From assembly GCF_043290135.1 (NCBI RefSeq), contig NC_134701.1, positions 65,231,502 to 65,295,501 of the forward strand: DNA of 64,000 bases, written 5' to 3'. Positions 23,051 to 34,192 of the stretch are shown in pieces. The stretch comes from Rhipicephalus microplus. Its lineage: Eukaryota; Arthropoda; Arachnida; Ixodida; Ixodidae. A program made the position numbers and the translations under genes. How positions within the stretch are numbered: position 1 is the stretch's first letter; every line of letters begins with the position of its first letter. The notes under the pieces are model-generated. The model was not told the DNA's origin. It did not search any database and saw nothing but the letters and a program-made list of their open reading frames with translations.

Positions 23051-23869
23051 TCTCGTTTTTGAATTTCCGTGCCCTGCGCGGTGTGCGCATCACTGTTTAA
23101 GATAATGCTTGACAAAATTACAATTCTTACTCATCGATATTTAGCTGTGTTTGTTGATGCAGCGGTATTGTAATTACTGCGATGAAAAAGTTGAACTATT
23201 CTGACGCGAAAAAAAATAAATGAAAGCCCTTCAAACATATGTGACGAGTGGGTTTCATGTAGCTTAAGGTGAGACGGCTGATAGCTGCTCAGCCGTGCTA
23301 GCTCATCTGGCTGATCCGCTAATGTGGCTTGTGAATTGATATTGATTTGAGTTCTTAGTTTATTTTCGTCTCTTTGGTCCCTCAGAAATGAAGAGAAAAA
23401 AAAAGAGTAATTGAAAGATTTCGCTTTCCGCATTTGTGTGTGGTCACAACGAAAAAAGATCAAACTATAGTGACTGATGGTTGGAGCAACGAAATAGCAA
23501 CACTCAGTGCTATTTTCTCGAGTCCGCGGATCGTAAGAGCGCCAAGCACATACTATTTTGCTGAGCAGGGATGGTCCGCGCAAAGCTGCCTATCTTAGTT
23601 GTGTCCCATACAAAAGCCCACGCCTTAAATAAACGCTTGTGCCTTCCTTATCGGCAGACAGGATTATCCACGTGGCTCCTGTTTTTTTTTTGCTGTGATT
23701 ACCAACAACGCTATCCTAATTGCAGTGGCTCTGAAAAAAAGTTTCTGCTGTTGCACTGTCAAAAGAAGATTACGACAGTGCCTTTAACGATAAGCAGCGA
23801 GCAAACCATCATTGAAACGCAAGCGCTTTGTCGGAGTGATTTCTGCCAGACACTCGTGCTTCGGAAAAT
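23051..23869. other. Unrecognised stretch
   Basis: Open frames on both strands (23131-23583 minus, 23571-23924 plus) show no recognisable domain. The last part may be the N-terminal endonuclease region of the RTE element, too decayed to read. Confidence 0.3.
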
Positions 23870-24400
23870 GGTATGTCCTTGGTGCAGACTTACGCGCCTA
23901 CATCCAGCCCCAATGACGTGTTAGTTGAAAGATTCTATGAAAACGTGAAATCGGCAATGAGTAGGCTAAAAACACAGTATATTGTACTGATGGGCTACTT
24001 CAAGGCCAAGCTAGAGAAAAAGCAGGCGGTAGGGGATTAAGACATTGGCACTAGAAATACCAAAGGGGAGTTATTAGTACATATATCAGAACGCAATTAT
24101 ATACAGATATTCAATACTTTCTACCGAAAACGAGTGAACTGTAAGTAGACTTTGAAGATCCCTAATGGCTAAAATAAGAATGAAATAGACTTCATACTGA
24201 GTGCCCACAGAAGCATTGTGCAAGAAGTGCGATGTGGTGGTCTTAGAATGGTAAAATGGTAACTACCGTATTGGTAACGACAGATTTATACGCTGAAAAA
24301 CTCAATCCACGGGCTATCATAGAGAAGGAAAGTGCCGTAATTGAGAGTCTCGCTTCAGAAAAGGTACTCAGCACTTATCTACGAAACCAGTCTTAGTGTT
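23870..24400 (+). pseudogene. RTE endonuclease domain
   Basis: The translation, with stops and frameshifts, gives LVQTYAPTSSPNDVLVERFY, then QYIVLMGYFKAKLEKKQ (decayed form of the GDFNAKLG motif), GTRNTKGELLVHISERN and KNEIDFILSAHRSIVQEV. This is the nuclease of the kind often annotated craniofacial development protein 2-like in arthropod genomes and found in RTE/BovB LINEs. The conserved GDFN Asp and Asn are changed here (GYFK), so it would be inactive. Confidence 0.75.
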
Positions 24401-24505
24401 TGAATGATAATCTGAGGAGTATCAATACACAGTGTGCAGTGAATGTTCGAGGTACGGTAGTTGGACAGGGCACAAGCAAGCTGTCCCACGAGACGAATAA
24501 CCTCA

Positions 24506-25096
24506 TTAAAGGGTCACTGCAACAGTTTTTGAGCATGGTCAGAAAACACTGCCGATCGGTAGTAGAGGCTCCCAAGAACAAGCGAGCCAAATGTTATAGC
24601 GCAGCACGTGGCCTGGAATTTACAATAAATTATCAAATTCAACTAAAAACAATTTTTTTTGTCAGAAAATGACGGAAGACAATCAAAAAACCATTCTTAG
24701 AATGGCTATTTATCAGCCTTTGGCTGATTTGAACATGGCGTGCTCGGTCGTTACAGAGACAGCCACGGGAGGCTATTACTTGTCCACGCGAGTGCGTGCG
24801 ATCGCACTAAAAATCCACTTATTTGAAGAAAAAAAAAGATAAGGTGCTCAAGGTTACGAGGCACGCGTGACGTTTTTTGTTTGCCCCTCCTATCCCTCCC
24901 TGTTTAGCTTCCAGAGCTTTCGTCGGGCGTCGGGACGAGAGAAGAGAGAATGCGCAGCGTGTGACAAATCTTTGTAACTCCACTCGTACTGTACAGATTC
25001 TTATATTTTTTGCGGTGTTGAACTTGTGAGGCGATAAGCTCTTCCACTGAGTTATTTCCATGCATGTTACTCAAAAAGTGATTCATGGTCCTTTTA
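24506..25096. mobile_element. MITE with TTAAAGGG-type ends
   Basis: The left end TTAAAGGGTCACTGCAACAG and the right end, read in reverse complement as CTAAAAGGACCATGAATCAC, are related inverted repeats; both then continue with TTTTTGAG. The 591-base interior has no transposase. The TTAA start suggests piggyBac-type mobilisation with a TTAA target. The right TTAA has decayed to TTTA. It sits inside the RTE element, so it inserted after that LINE. Confidence 0.7.
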
Positions 25097-25149
25097 GGAA
25101 ACGTAAAAGCATGAAAGCTTTAAACTAAACAGACAAAATAAAACTGGCA

Positions 25150-26281
25150 GAGCTGTCGATGTTGACTATTAGGCGTAAGGTATCCGATGTAAAAAGTTGT
25201 AACATGGAGAGAACTTACCATGTTCCAAACAATGGAGGAAGCGTGAACGCAATGAAAAAAAAAAAGCTTGGGATAGGTAAAAACCAGATGTATGCCCTGA
25301 GGAACAAGGAAGGTAAAGTAACTATCAATATAGATAGGATAATTAAACTAAAGCACATGTTTTAGGGATGTTCATGCAGTAGCCGGGACAACCACGACAC
25401 TAACCTAGGAATAATACTGATTGTTGTTCTAGTTGGTACTTGCTTACTGACATGCTTCAGTCGCGAAGAACACAAACACAAGTGCTTTTCCTTGTGTGTT
25501 TCTTTACTTGTGTTTGTGATATTTGCACCGAAAGAATGTCAGTGCGTAAGAATAAACAGTAACCCAGATGACAACCCACCAGTAATGACCGAAGAAGTGA
25601 GGAAAGCTTTGAAGGGAATGCAAAGAGGTAAAGCTGCTGGTGCAGATGAGGTACATCAGATCTGCTAAAAGGCGCAGTAGAGATTGTTTTGGAAAAAGTA
25701 GTCATTCTGTTTAGGAAATATCTCCGGGCGTGATGGGTGCCAGAATCTTGGAAAATCGCTAACATTATCTTAATGCTTAAGAAAGGGGACAACGATGACT
25801 TGAAGAATTACAGGCCGATCAACTTGCTCTGCGTCGTATAAAAACTATTTCCAAATGTAATTGCCAACAGAATTAGAGCAACACTAGAACGATCGACCAC
25901 GTTGATACTATCAGTCAGGTGATAGAGAAATGTTCAGCATACCCCCAACCACTATGCATAACCTTCAGATATTACGAGAAGGCATTGAATTCAGCAAAGA
26001 TAACAGCAGTCATGCAGACACTGGCCAATGAGGCCGTCGACCAAAAATATATAAACATTCCGGAAAAAATCTACAGAGAATCAACTGCCACCCTAGTGCT
26101 TCATAAAGAAAGTGACATAATACAAATAAAGAAGCCTGCAATACAAAGGTATATGATTTCCCCACTGCTATTTACCGCGTGCGTACAGGTTATCAAATGC
26201 CTAGAATGGGAGAAATTAGGGATAAGAAATGATGGAGCGTGTTATGGAAGAACTTCTATCTGGGCGAGATGGTGCATGTCT
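25150..26281 (+). pseudogene. RTE linker and reverse transcriptase, interrupted
   Basis: The linker frame (25159-25365) includes KKKLGIGKNQMYALRNKEGK. After an insert of about 165 bases, VMTEEVRKALKGMQRGKAAG starts the RT, followed by [17 protein letters not shown] (with frameshift), then the frame 25919-26299 with IEKCSAYPQPLCITF (first catalytic block; the expected VDYEKAFDS reads RYYEKALNS), KIYRESTATLVLHKESD and ISPLLFTACVQ. It is cut at 26281 before the active-site ADD box by the PLE. Confidence 0.78.
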
Positions 26282-27296
26282 ATATTGTATGTATCGTAGC
26301 GCATACAATCAGACGAACACAGGAAGAAGCGTAAACGGAAAGAGCGCAAATTATCAACTGGCTTTATTCGTTTGGTCGCTGTAAATGTATGCAAATTTAG
26401 CACACGTCTGAGAAAAGCTGAAAAAAAGGTGGGAAGAAAGGAGGAAGAAACACACGGTGAGAATACCTCACATCAATGAAAAAAGCTGTGCAAAAAACTC
26501 TTTTCTGTGCTATACAGAGCAACAGACGAGTCACTTACACATTTGTCTTCCAATTCTAGAATATAAAAAAAAGCTTCTAAAAGCTCACGCTCTACTCTTT
26601 CCTTACTCCTGCCAGGAATTTTTACATTTTTGAAATCTGGCTCACAACCCATACATGTGATGCAACGCACGGGCAAGTTCGCCCCTTGTTTTTACGAACT
26701 TACGCAGCATGCTCTCCCATGCAATCATTTATGCAGCCCCTGTGCGGCCCACGTAGGAACATCCACATGGGAGAAGGATTTTGTACAAAACTCCTGTGGC
26801 ACACTTCACGAATGTTTTGGCATGCTTTTTTCCGCACTCGCTCTTCAGTTTTCTGTTCCCGCCAATCCTCTGGCAAAGACCGGCTAGCTTTTTTGGCACA
26901 GAAAAAACCACATGAGCCCCATGCCCACCTGCCACTTTTTTCATGTTATGGGCAACTTATAGGCAGCAGTAAGGAGAGAGTAGGGCGTGAGCTTTTAGAA
27001 ACTTTTCATATTAAGGAATTTGAGAGACCAATATGTAAGTGGCACGTCTGTTGCTCTGTATAACGCAGAAAGCAGTTTTCTGCGCAGCCCTTTTTTAATT
27101 GATGTGAGGTATTCCTGCCGTGTGTTTCCTCCTCCTTTCTTCCAACGTTTTTTCAATTTTTTTGTGACATGTGCTAAATGTGCATATATTTATAGCGACC
27201 AAAGGAATAAAGCCAGTTGATAGTTTGAGTTCTTCCCGTTTACGCTTCTTTCCTTCCTGTGTTCTTCCGATTGTATACGCAACGATACATACCAAT
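26282..27296 (-). mobile_element. Fold-back Penelope-like element fragment inside the RTE LINE
   Basis: Arms of about 335 bases (26282-26615 and about 26955-27296) are inverted copies, joined by about 340 unique bases. The minus frames 26944-26729 and 26676-26473 encode a PLE GIY-YIG endonuclease: GVLYKILLPCGCSYVGRTG is the GIY-YIG region, followed by CITCMGCEPDF, KERVERELLEAFF and CVSDSSVALYSTEKSFL. The right arm repeats the C-terminal tail and 3' UTR in inverted orientation. RT sequence resumes at 27297 (LSNLRFADTIAALSN), so the element split the LINE. The RT of the PLE itself is missing. Confidence 0.72.
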
Positions 27297-27395
27297 AACG
27301 GAACTTACCTCAGTAACCTGCGCTTCGCCGATACCATCGCCGCGCTGAGTAACGCAGGGAGCGAATTGCAATTACCGATTACTGAATTAGAAAAG
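27297..27395 (+). pseudogene. RTE reverse transcriptase continuation
   Basis: Directly after the PLE the plus frame reads LSNLRFADTIAALSNAGSEL. This is the RT active-site block (usually LRFADDIVL) expected next after the piece ending at 26281. The second Asp of the ADD box is replaced by Thr. Confidence 0.7.
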
Positions 27396-27407
27396 GAACA
27401 CCAACAT

Positions 27408-27620
27408 TGTGGCCCAGGGGCTAAGGTACTCGGTTGCTGACCCGTAGGTTGCGGGACGGAATTCCGGCTGCGGCAGCTGCATTTTAGGTAGAGACGAAAT
27501 CGGTGTACATCTTGCGCTCAGATGTGGGTGCTTAATAAATGTGGTTGAAACTTCTGGAGCCAGCCCTACAGCGTCTGTCATAATGACATGGTGGTTTCGG
27601 AACGTTAAACCCTACATATA
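27408..27620 (+). repeat. Ruka-like tRNA-derived SINE
   Basis: A-box-like GTGGCCCAGGGGCTAAGGTA and a B-box-like GGTTGCGGGACGGAATTCC are followed by a body with GCATTTTAGGTAGAGACGAAA and a tail GGAACGTTAAACCCTAC. The four copies in this window share the GTTAAACCC tail. It lies at the end of the RTE RT piece. Confidence 0.75.
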
Positions 27621-27924
27621 CAAGGAAAGCACAAAGGTAGGTCATATGGCGAATTCCAATTGTCGAGCGGGAACAAGTTTTCTTGCTCCGCGGCCGAGAA
27701 ACTCCATTCCTGTAGTATATTCGGAGCAATTTCACATGTTCAACTGGCAGAATAGGAGTAACCCACTCCGTGACGGAGCGTTCCGCGTGCTCCGTGTTGC
27801 AGAGACGAATTTTGTCGGAACTCTGAGAATGCGTTGCCGTCATTCCCGGTACAGTCAGGCAGCGGTGCTGCCTTCAGCGTTTTTTTCTTTTTTTGATGCG
27901 GTCCCCTGTGCGCTTGTTTACATT

Positions 27925-28290
27925 TTTAAAAAGGCATTGTTTGATGCTGCTGAACGGGCTGCTGCTGGTTTGCTTCTCGCTTTAAGCGACAGTGAGAGCA
28001 CTAGTCCTGCTAGCAGTAGCAGCAGCGAAGATGACGACCCGTACATGCTTTCCCACCGTGTGCACGGCCGATGTCTCGGCACTACAGCTGAAAATAAGCG
28101 GCTACGTCGATATATTTTTGGTACTGGTTTAGTGACGTACGTGAAAACAACTTCCGGTGCAACCTGAGGCGGCACATTCACGTGCTCTACTCGCAGATCT
28201 GGCTTGGCGCCATCTGAGTGCTCACTCCCGGATTTCGGCGGCCCCTCCGGATCTACCAGATGAATTACCCAATAAAGTTATTCCGCAAAA
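27925..28290 (+). pseudogene. Possible PIF/Harbinger transposase N-terminal fragment
   Basis: The plus frame encodes LFDAAERAAAGLLLALSDSE, a Ser/Asp/Glu-rich stretch, then LRRYIFGTGL. After a frameshift near 28135 comes ENNFRCNLRRHIHVLYSQI. An acidic-serine N-terminus followed by a xxNFRxxLRLxRxTFxxL helix resembles Harbinger-type nucleases in arthropods. The catalytic domain is absent. The assignment is by resemblance only. The longer open frame from 27541 joins SINE sequence to this and is not a gene. Confidence 0.42.
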
Positions 28291-28371
28291 AACAGAAGTA
28301 ACGTAAAAAAACCTCGGAAGAGAATAGCCCTTCGATATACGTATCAGTGCACTTTAAGTTGTAGAAGATCA

Positions 28372-28605
28372 TGATATGTGGGGTTTAACGCCCCAAAACC
28401 ACCATATGATTAAGAGAGACGCTGTAGTGAAAGACTCCGGAAATTTTAACTACCTCTAGTTCTTTAACGGGCCCCCAAATCTGAGCACACGTGCCTGCAA
28501 TATTTCCGCCTCCATCGTAAATGCAGCCGCCGCAGCCGGGATTCGATCACGCGACGTGCGGGTCAGCAGCCGAGAACCTCAGCCACTAAATTACCGCGGC
28601 GGGGC
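28372..28605 (-). repeat. Ruka-like tRNA-derived SINE
   Basis: On the plus strand it begins GGGGTTTAACGCCCCAAAAC (the reversed tail) and ends with B- and A-box-like sequence GGGATTCGATCACGCGACG and CAGCCACTAAATTACCGCGG. Reading minus, this is the same head-to-tail SINE as at 27408. Confidence 0.78.
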
Positions 28606-28616
28606 TGGGTTGAAAA

Positions 28617-28942
28617 AAACACGTCTGCTTTCGACAGGTAGTAACCTTGGAGTTGAACCACGAGATTGAAGTAACCAGAAGAATAAGAATGGGGTCAATC
28701 AAATCCGGCAGCATTCTCAAATTATGAATGGTTATCTACCACTAATCCTTAAAGGAAAGGTATATAACAGCTGCATCTTGCTGGTAGTTACCTATGGAGC
28801 AGAAACATGGAGGCTTACAAAGACGGTGCAGCTTAAACTGAGGACGACGCAGCGAGCGATAGAAAGGAAAATAATAGGTGTGACCTTAAGCTACAATAAA
28901 AAATCAGAGTGGGTCGGGGAACAAACCGGGGTAAAGATATTT
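28617..28942 (+). pseudogene. RTE C-terminal block
   Basis: The plus frame includes LPLILKGKVYNSCILLVVTY, GAETWRLTKTVQLKLRTTQR and IERKIIGVTLSYNKKSEWV. This is the conserved C-terminal segment of RTE-like LINE proteins (usually LPVLTYGAETWxLTK). It ends in sequence with TTTATTCATTTATTTATTTA, perhaps the 3' terminus. Confidence 0.75.
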
Positions 28943-29249
28943 ATTCATTTATTTATTTATATACAGCACAATGTTGTGAGAAACCAGGAGAAAAAAGCAA
29001 AGACAATCAGCTTAATGATGCCCTGGTCACCCAAGACGTGCTACATAAAAAAACTAAGACAAAAAACAGACAAATTAAATGTAGACATAATTTATTGCAT
29101 ATGAATATCTTTCGTGCAAAAAATATATACACGTAATATTTATACACAACAGCCGCCACAGCTTTGCTGCATGAAAGAAAAAAACGACGTCGGTTAATGG
29201 GACTCACGACACCAATATTGATGCGATGTGTAACAACACTCGTTCGGCT
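28943..29249. other. Short unassigned stretch
   Basis: AT-rich sequence between the RTE end and the next gypsy fragment. No motif recognised. Confidence 0.3.
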
Positions 29250-30164
29250 TAGGCCGTGCTGGCGAAGTCGAAAATGTCATTATGGGACTCGAGGACGTGA
29301 CGGAGGGCTTCCGCTTGATCAGGAGTGAGGTCTGATGGTACCATGCGGTCAACGTCTACGCCCGATGAACGTGATAGAGTTGTGTCATGGTTTGAGGTGC
29401 CGCAATCATCCACTCTGAAGAGCTCAACAGTATGGTGTTGTATGCCAGTAATTTCGGCCAGGGAGATACCTTGGCGAAGAATTTGGGCAGTGAGAGTAAA
29501 ATTGACAATATGAAGGCAGTTGCAGTTTTCAACAATTGTCGAAATCATGTGCGGAACAGCGACGCCATGCGTAAGCAGCACGGCATGAATTGGGGCCACC
29601 ATGTAATCGCCGTCAGGTACAGGTGGCGTAGAAAAGAGGTCGATGTGTGTAACACAGTTAGGCGGAACGCGTACGAAATAAATGCAGCTAATACGGCTTT
29701 GGGGTGGGTTGGTCGGATTAGAAAGTAAAGGCATCTCAAGCTCAAGACAGCCGGCTGAACAATCTATAAGGGCCGAGTGAGCGGTTTGAAAATCCATACC
29801 TAGAATAAGATCAAGAAAGAATTTTCTATAACCGTGAAAAAAACAGCAGTGCTTCTATTGACAATAGTCACACGGGCAGAGCACATACGAATAATGGCGG
29901 TAGCTCCCCCATCAGCGACTCGAACGGCTCGGTTCAAGGCGGGTGTGACAACTTTCTTTATTCGACGACGAAGAGCAGCACTCATACGGACACATGCGCG
30001 CCGGTATTGATCAACACACGCACAGGTACATTGTCTAAAGTAACGTTCAACTGATTCCGGGTGGTCGGTAATGTTACACGAGGATTTCTTGCAAACGTCA
30101 TCTTCAATGCAGCTCCACCTCCAGAAGCTGCACTGCCTAGTTTTCCGGTGGGAGGCGCTGCCAA
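29249..30164 (-). pseudogene. Gypsy protease and spacer (family A)
   Basis: Frames 30164-29982, 29985-29800 and 29797-29249 together give VRVLINTGAHVSV (active site, with the usual Asp changed to Asn: NTG for DTG), VRVADGGATAIIRMCSARV, and DFQTAHSALIDCSAG. The last frame continues with PPVPDGDYMVAPI and ends at DIFDFAST. Two short frame breaks are present. The Asp-to-Asn change would inactivate the protease. Confidence 0.8.
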
Positions 30165-30838
30165 TAGGTTTTAGAGGCAGGACGGCGTTGGGGGGGGGGG
30201 GGGAGGGGTGAACGAGATTGACGGCGAGCAGAGGATGGTGAGCGGGCGTAGCGAATTCTCGTCAGAGGTGCGGCAGAATCAGAGAATGAGGTCGCATAGG
30301 GAAATCGAAATCAAATGTCGATGACGACTGGTGGACAGAAGTGGCCTGGGTAGGAGGCCCATAGTGTGCCGGCGGAGCCCAGTGATTGCGGCAGTGGCGA
30401 GCAGTATGACCGACACGTCGGCAGTTGAAGCATATAGGCTTGTCGTCCAGTGTACGCCATTCGGACAAATTGCGCTGTCGAGAGTAGTTGGAACCAAAGC
30501 GAGGAGCGGAGGGACGACGATAAAAAGGCTCGGCAGATTAGACTGGTTGAATGGGGTGTAGGCCGACGTTCGATCATTCTTGAACTAACGACAACTTGTA
30601 TTAGTGAGATCGTGGTCGGTGAACGATCAGGCGTTGGGAATGGAGTGACTACTGCTTGAGCTGCCTCGACCTCGAGACGAATGATGCGGGTGAGGTTGTC
30701 ACATCGGGGAACTGGGCGGACGGCGTCATCGCAAGAGGAAGTGGCAGCTGTGTTCGGCAGGCGCGTGATGCCGTGGGTGACGCGGCGAGCTTTAGCCTGT
30801 TCTAGACGGCGGCATTCTGTGACGGCGGCTGTTGTGTA
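29250..30838 (-). mobile_element. Gypsy fragment related to element A (gag C-terminus and protease)
   Basis: The minus strand carries, in order, gag C-terminal half with a zinc knuckle, protease, and a post-protease spacer. Both ends are truncated: gag starts mid-protein at 30838 and the pol part stops at about 29258, just where RT should begin. Shared features with element A include the GGGAAL linker before protease and the VPDGDY and QGISLA blocks in the spacer. Confidence 0.82.
30185..30838 (-). pseudogene. Gypsy Gag C-terminal half (family A)
   Basis: The minus translation runs from CRRLEQAKARR (30838 side), through CDNLTRIIRLEVEAAQ, to a zinc knuckle CFNCRRVGHTARHC near 30370-30415. A run of 13 G/C at about 30190 and frameshifts disrupt it. 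Confidence 0.75.
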
Positions 30839-31255
30839 ACAATATATATTACAAGACTATCCTTCATGCAAAACAGTAACGTGCATTTATATAACATAAT
30901 TGGTATTATAGGCAAAATCAGCTGAGAGCCGCGCAAGTGTGCCAATCCAAAACAACCTAATTTGCCAGCGGAAGGAATGCGCTGGCAAATTAGGTTGTTT
31001 GTCTCTGTAATCGACTTAGTGTGAGTAAGTGTACTTTAATTGTTCATTGAACTGTAAAGTTTTGTGCCTTTGTATTTTAGTGCTTTTTGCTTTCCAATTT
31101 TATTTTTTACACGTGTACACTGTTAGCATCAGTATTGTATCATTTGTATCAGCAATTTTCTTGAGCTGTTCACACACATTTTCATCGATGACGTTTATGT
31201 ATCAGTAGTGATCATATGGACATGTATATAATAAAGGCAATGTTTCTACCCACTT
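30839..31255. other. AT-rich stretch, probable PLE 3' region
   Basis: No coding. A short inverted repeat lies at 30945-31000 (AACAACCTAATTTGCCAGCG and its complement, separated by about 10 bases). Because a ribozyme-like motif and (TA)n follow, this may be the 3' non-coding part of a plus-strand PLE. Confidence 0.35.
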
Positions 31256-31295
31256 CATTCTGATTAAGCTTGAACCCCGAGCGAAACGTCAATAG
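31256..31295 (+). ncRNA. Hammerhead-ribozyme-like motif, decayed core
   Basis: CTGATTA (31260-31266) matches the hammerhead CUGANGA box except one base. A 4-bp stem II (GCTT/GAGC, 7-base loop) is followed by GAAA (31283-31286) and CGTC, giving the short palindromic stem III (ACGT) typical of retrotransposon hammerheads. ATT/AAT flanks can form stem I. The changed base is the conserved G8, so cleavage is unlikely. Confidence 0.5.
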
Positions 31296-31330
31296 AACTG
31301 CTTCTCACGCGCGTCTATTCTGACGTTTCC

Positions 31331-31331
<1 letters not shown>

Positions 31332-31411
<80 letters not shown>

Positions 31412-31433
31412 TGTGTGTGTGTGTGTGTGTGTG
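31332..31433. repeat. (TA)n followed by (GT)n microsatellite
   Basis: About 38 TA units (31332-31408), then GC and about 11 GT units to 31433, touching the 5' LTR of element C. Confidence 0.97.
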
Positions 31434-31550
31434 TAACGTAAGAAGGTAGCGATGGTTAGGAGTTAGAAGTAGAAGCTGAGAAGAAAGAAGTGAGAGTAGA
31501 ATAAACATGGCGCATGAGCCAGGCCACGTCGGCCATTCATCATAGCGTCA
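31432..31550 (+). repeat. Element C 5' LTR
   Basis: Starts TGTAACG and ends GCGTCA, giving TG...CA termini. It matches the copy at 33387 along its length with few differences. Confidence 0.85.
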
Positions 31551-31569
31551 CACGAGCCGGCAGGATGGA

Positions 31570-32300
31570 GACCTGGCCGCCGCTCATCAACCTCACATAA
31601 TTACTGACCTTCCCATCCCCAAGTACGCCGGATCAGCGGACGATGGACCTGTACAGGACTTGTTCGACCTGTTCGAGCTCTACGCAACCGCTGCATCATG
31701 GTCGGAGCGGGAGATGATCATCAACTTTACCGACTATGTCTCCGGTGAGGCCTTCAAATTCTACCTCACCTACGTATTTCAAAACGATGAGGCATGGGAA
31801 AAGATAGAACAAAAATGATAATTTGGTTTAAAGAAGACAATGACGACTACGACAAAGATTCGCTCATAACCGACCATCCACAGACAACCGCGCTCGGTCG
31901 CCGCAGTCAAAAGCACTGCTCGCGCATTGAGACACAAAAAATGAATCGGCCTTTGAAACAAGAGCAATTAAAGCACCCTCTCAATGAAAAGCCGCCAGGT
32001 CTGTTTGCAGGAAGAGTGTACCCTCCACCGCACCACGTTTTGCAACTGCCCGATCGAAAACCAACCTTTACGTCATCACTGCACCGTAGCACTCACATTA
32101 GGGAGCCTCCGTGTGCACAGTACTTTCTGTCTCGCGCACTTCGACCACCTCCTACTTTTCCGTCGCTTGGCCCTTCGGTCTATCGCAACGCCCACCTCGC
32201 GTCTCACGCGTTCACTATGGTCGGAATAGAGCGGACAAGCTCCGAGCATACTCAGCCAAGCCCAGGGTCTACCGTCGATATTCATGCATCAGAATAGTCA
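31570..32300 (+). pseudogene. Element C gag-like region
   Basis: The upstream frame reads VQDLFDLFELYATAASWSER, then EMIINFTDYVSGEAFKFYLT, a Gag capsid-like pattern. That frame stops at EKIEQK (about 31816). The main downstream open frame (31794-32297, 167 codons) is in a different frame and is Pro/His/Arg-rich with no zinc knuckle. The relation to Gag rests on the capsid-like block. Confidence 0.55.
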
Positions 32301-33386
32301 ACCTCCAAAGTTGCGCAGACAGAGAAACAATCCCAAGCAAAATCCGAACAAATCAAGCGTTTGTCAGCGTCGCCTTCAAGTTACCAGCCATCTCGCAGCC
32401 TAACAAACACAGTAGGCTCGGAAGAATCAACTCTCAAGCACTGCCCTGTACTAGAAGCGTCTATTAAGAACGGCGTTGCAAGAGCCTCCAAAGACCTGCC
32501 TGTCGATTCTAGTGCACCACCTTCATTTTCTTTTGAGAATCACGACAACCCAACGACTACCAACTATCTACTAGTCACATCAACTATGAAGAAAAAGCAG
32601 GCTCATGTTACTAAAGGAGTACCACCTCGTAAGATACCGCAACATCAGCAGTACCATCAAGAACTTAAAGAACTCCGGAAACTACGGCAGTTACATCAAG
32701 CACAACGACGAACTAAAATGAGATCACAACCAGATTTGTGGTTTAAGGATGGTTGTCAGAAACGACACCAACTAAAGGAAAGACCAAGTCAACATCTGAG
32801 CGATATTTCGTAGAAGGAAACGTCAAGGAAGTCTTCTGTACGAGATATCAACGCTTCATGTACAATCTTACCGATGGAGATACCACCACAGAAAACTACG
32901 AAAGAGACTGAACGTTACCATTTGCAAATTGCAGGCACACAGACATCGTATCATCAACTTTGGTTCTCGCGAACGCAAGCTTACAGCAATGCTTCTGTCT
33001 CAGCCACAACAAAGAATACAACACCCACGACAGAAAACTCGGTGCCTACGACGTACGACCTTCAAGTTCTACAAGGACGTCCAGCCTCGTTGGTTCTTCG
33101 CAGCTGCTGAAGCCGTGGTCAGTGCATGGTCAGTGTAGTCATGGTCAGTGCAGTTGTGCAGGACGCGGTTATTTTCTGCAGAACGCCACAGCCAGCCTCG
33201 TCTACCCGAGTTCTTTTAGATATGGCCGGGCTGCTTCTCTCTGCTGTAGATTTTTTGTGCGAGTTAAGGAACTACCCTCTGAAATAGAACTATGGTGAAT
33301 TTAGAAAATTTTTGCTCGCCATAACAACCGTTTTTGTTGTTTTGTTAAGTGTCTGACGCGACTTCTTCCGGGGGAAGGGGGAATCC
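32301..33386 (+). other. Element C 3' internal region, no recognised domain
   Basis: Overlapping short frames (32361-32813 is Lys/Gln/His-rich; 32960-33298 has no motif). No DTG, YxDD, RNase H or integrase signature was seen in any plus frame. It ends at the polypurine tract before 33387. Confidence 0.5.
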
Positions 33387-34083
<697 letters not shown>

Positions 34084-34192
34084 CTAACTCCCCCCCCCCC
34101 CACGTGAAAGCGGTCATCCTGACCGCAGTTCTTGGCCGCAGTTTAAAGCGAAGAAGAACGCCGTATGAAGGGCTTCATGCGAGATACGTGGA

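Larger units (their letters stand above)
23870..28942 (+). mobile_element. Fragmented RTE-type LINE with multiple insertions
   Basis: Pieces of one RTE-like protein appear in order on the plus strand: endonuclease at 23870-24400, linker at 25150-25365, RT at 25545-26281, RT continuation at 27297-27395, and a C-terminal block at 28617-28942. Between them sit a TTAA-type MITE (24506-25096), an unassigned insert (about 25380-25545), a fold-back PLE (26282-27296) and, after the last RT piece, a SINE, a Harbinger-like fragment and a second SINE. Some coding is missing between 27395 and 28617, so the last block could come from a second copy. Confidence 0.7.

Noticed and set aside
27541..28167. Single 208-codon gene
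   Set aside because: The first third is SINE sequence and the last part resembles a Harbinger fragment, so the frame is a chance fusion.
31794..32297. Complete 167-residue accessory protein of element C
   Set aside because: It is in a different frame from the capsid-like block and begins inside it, so it is more likely a frame-shifted continuation than a separate gene.
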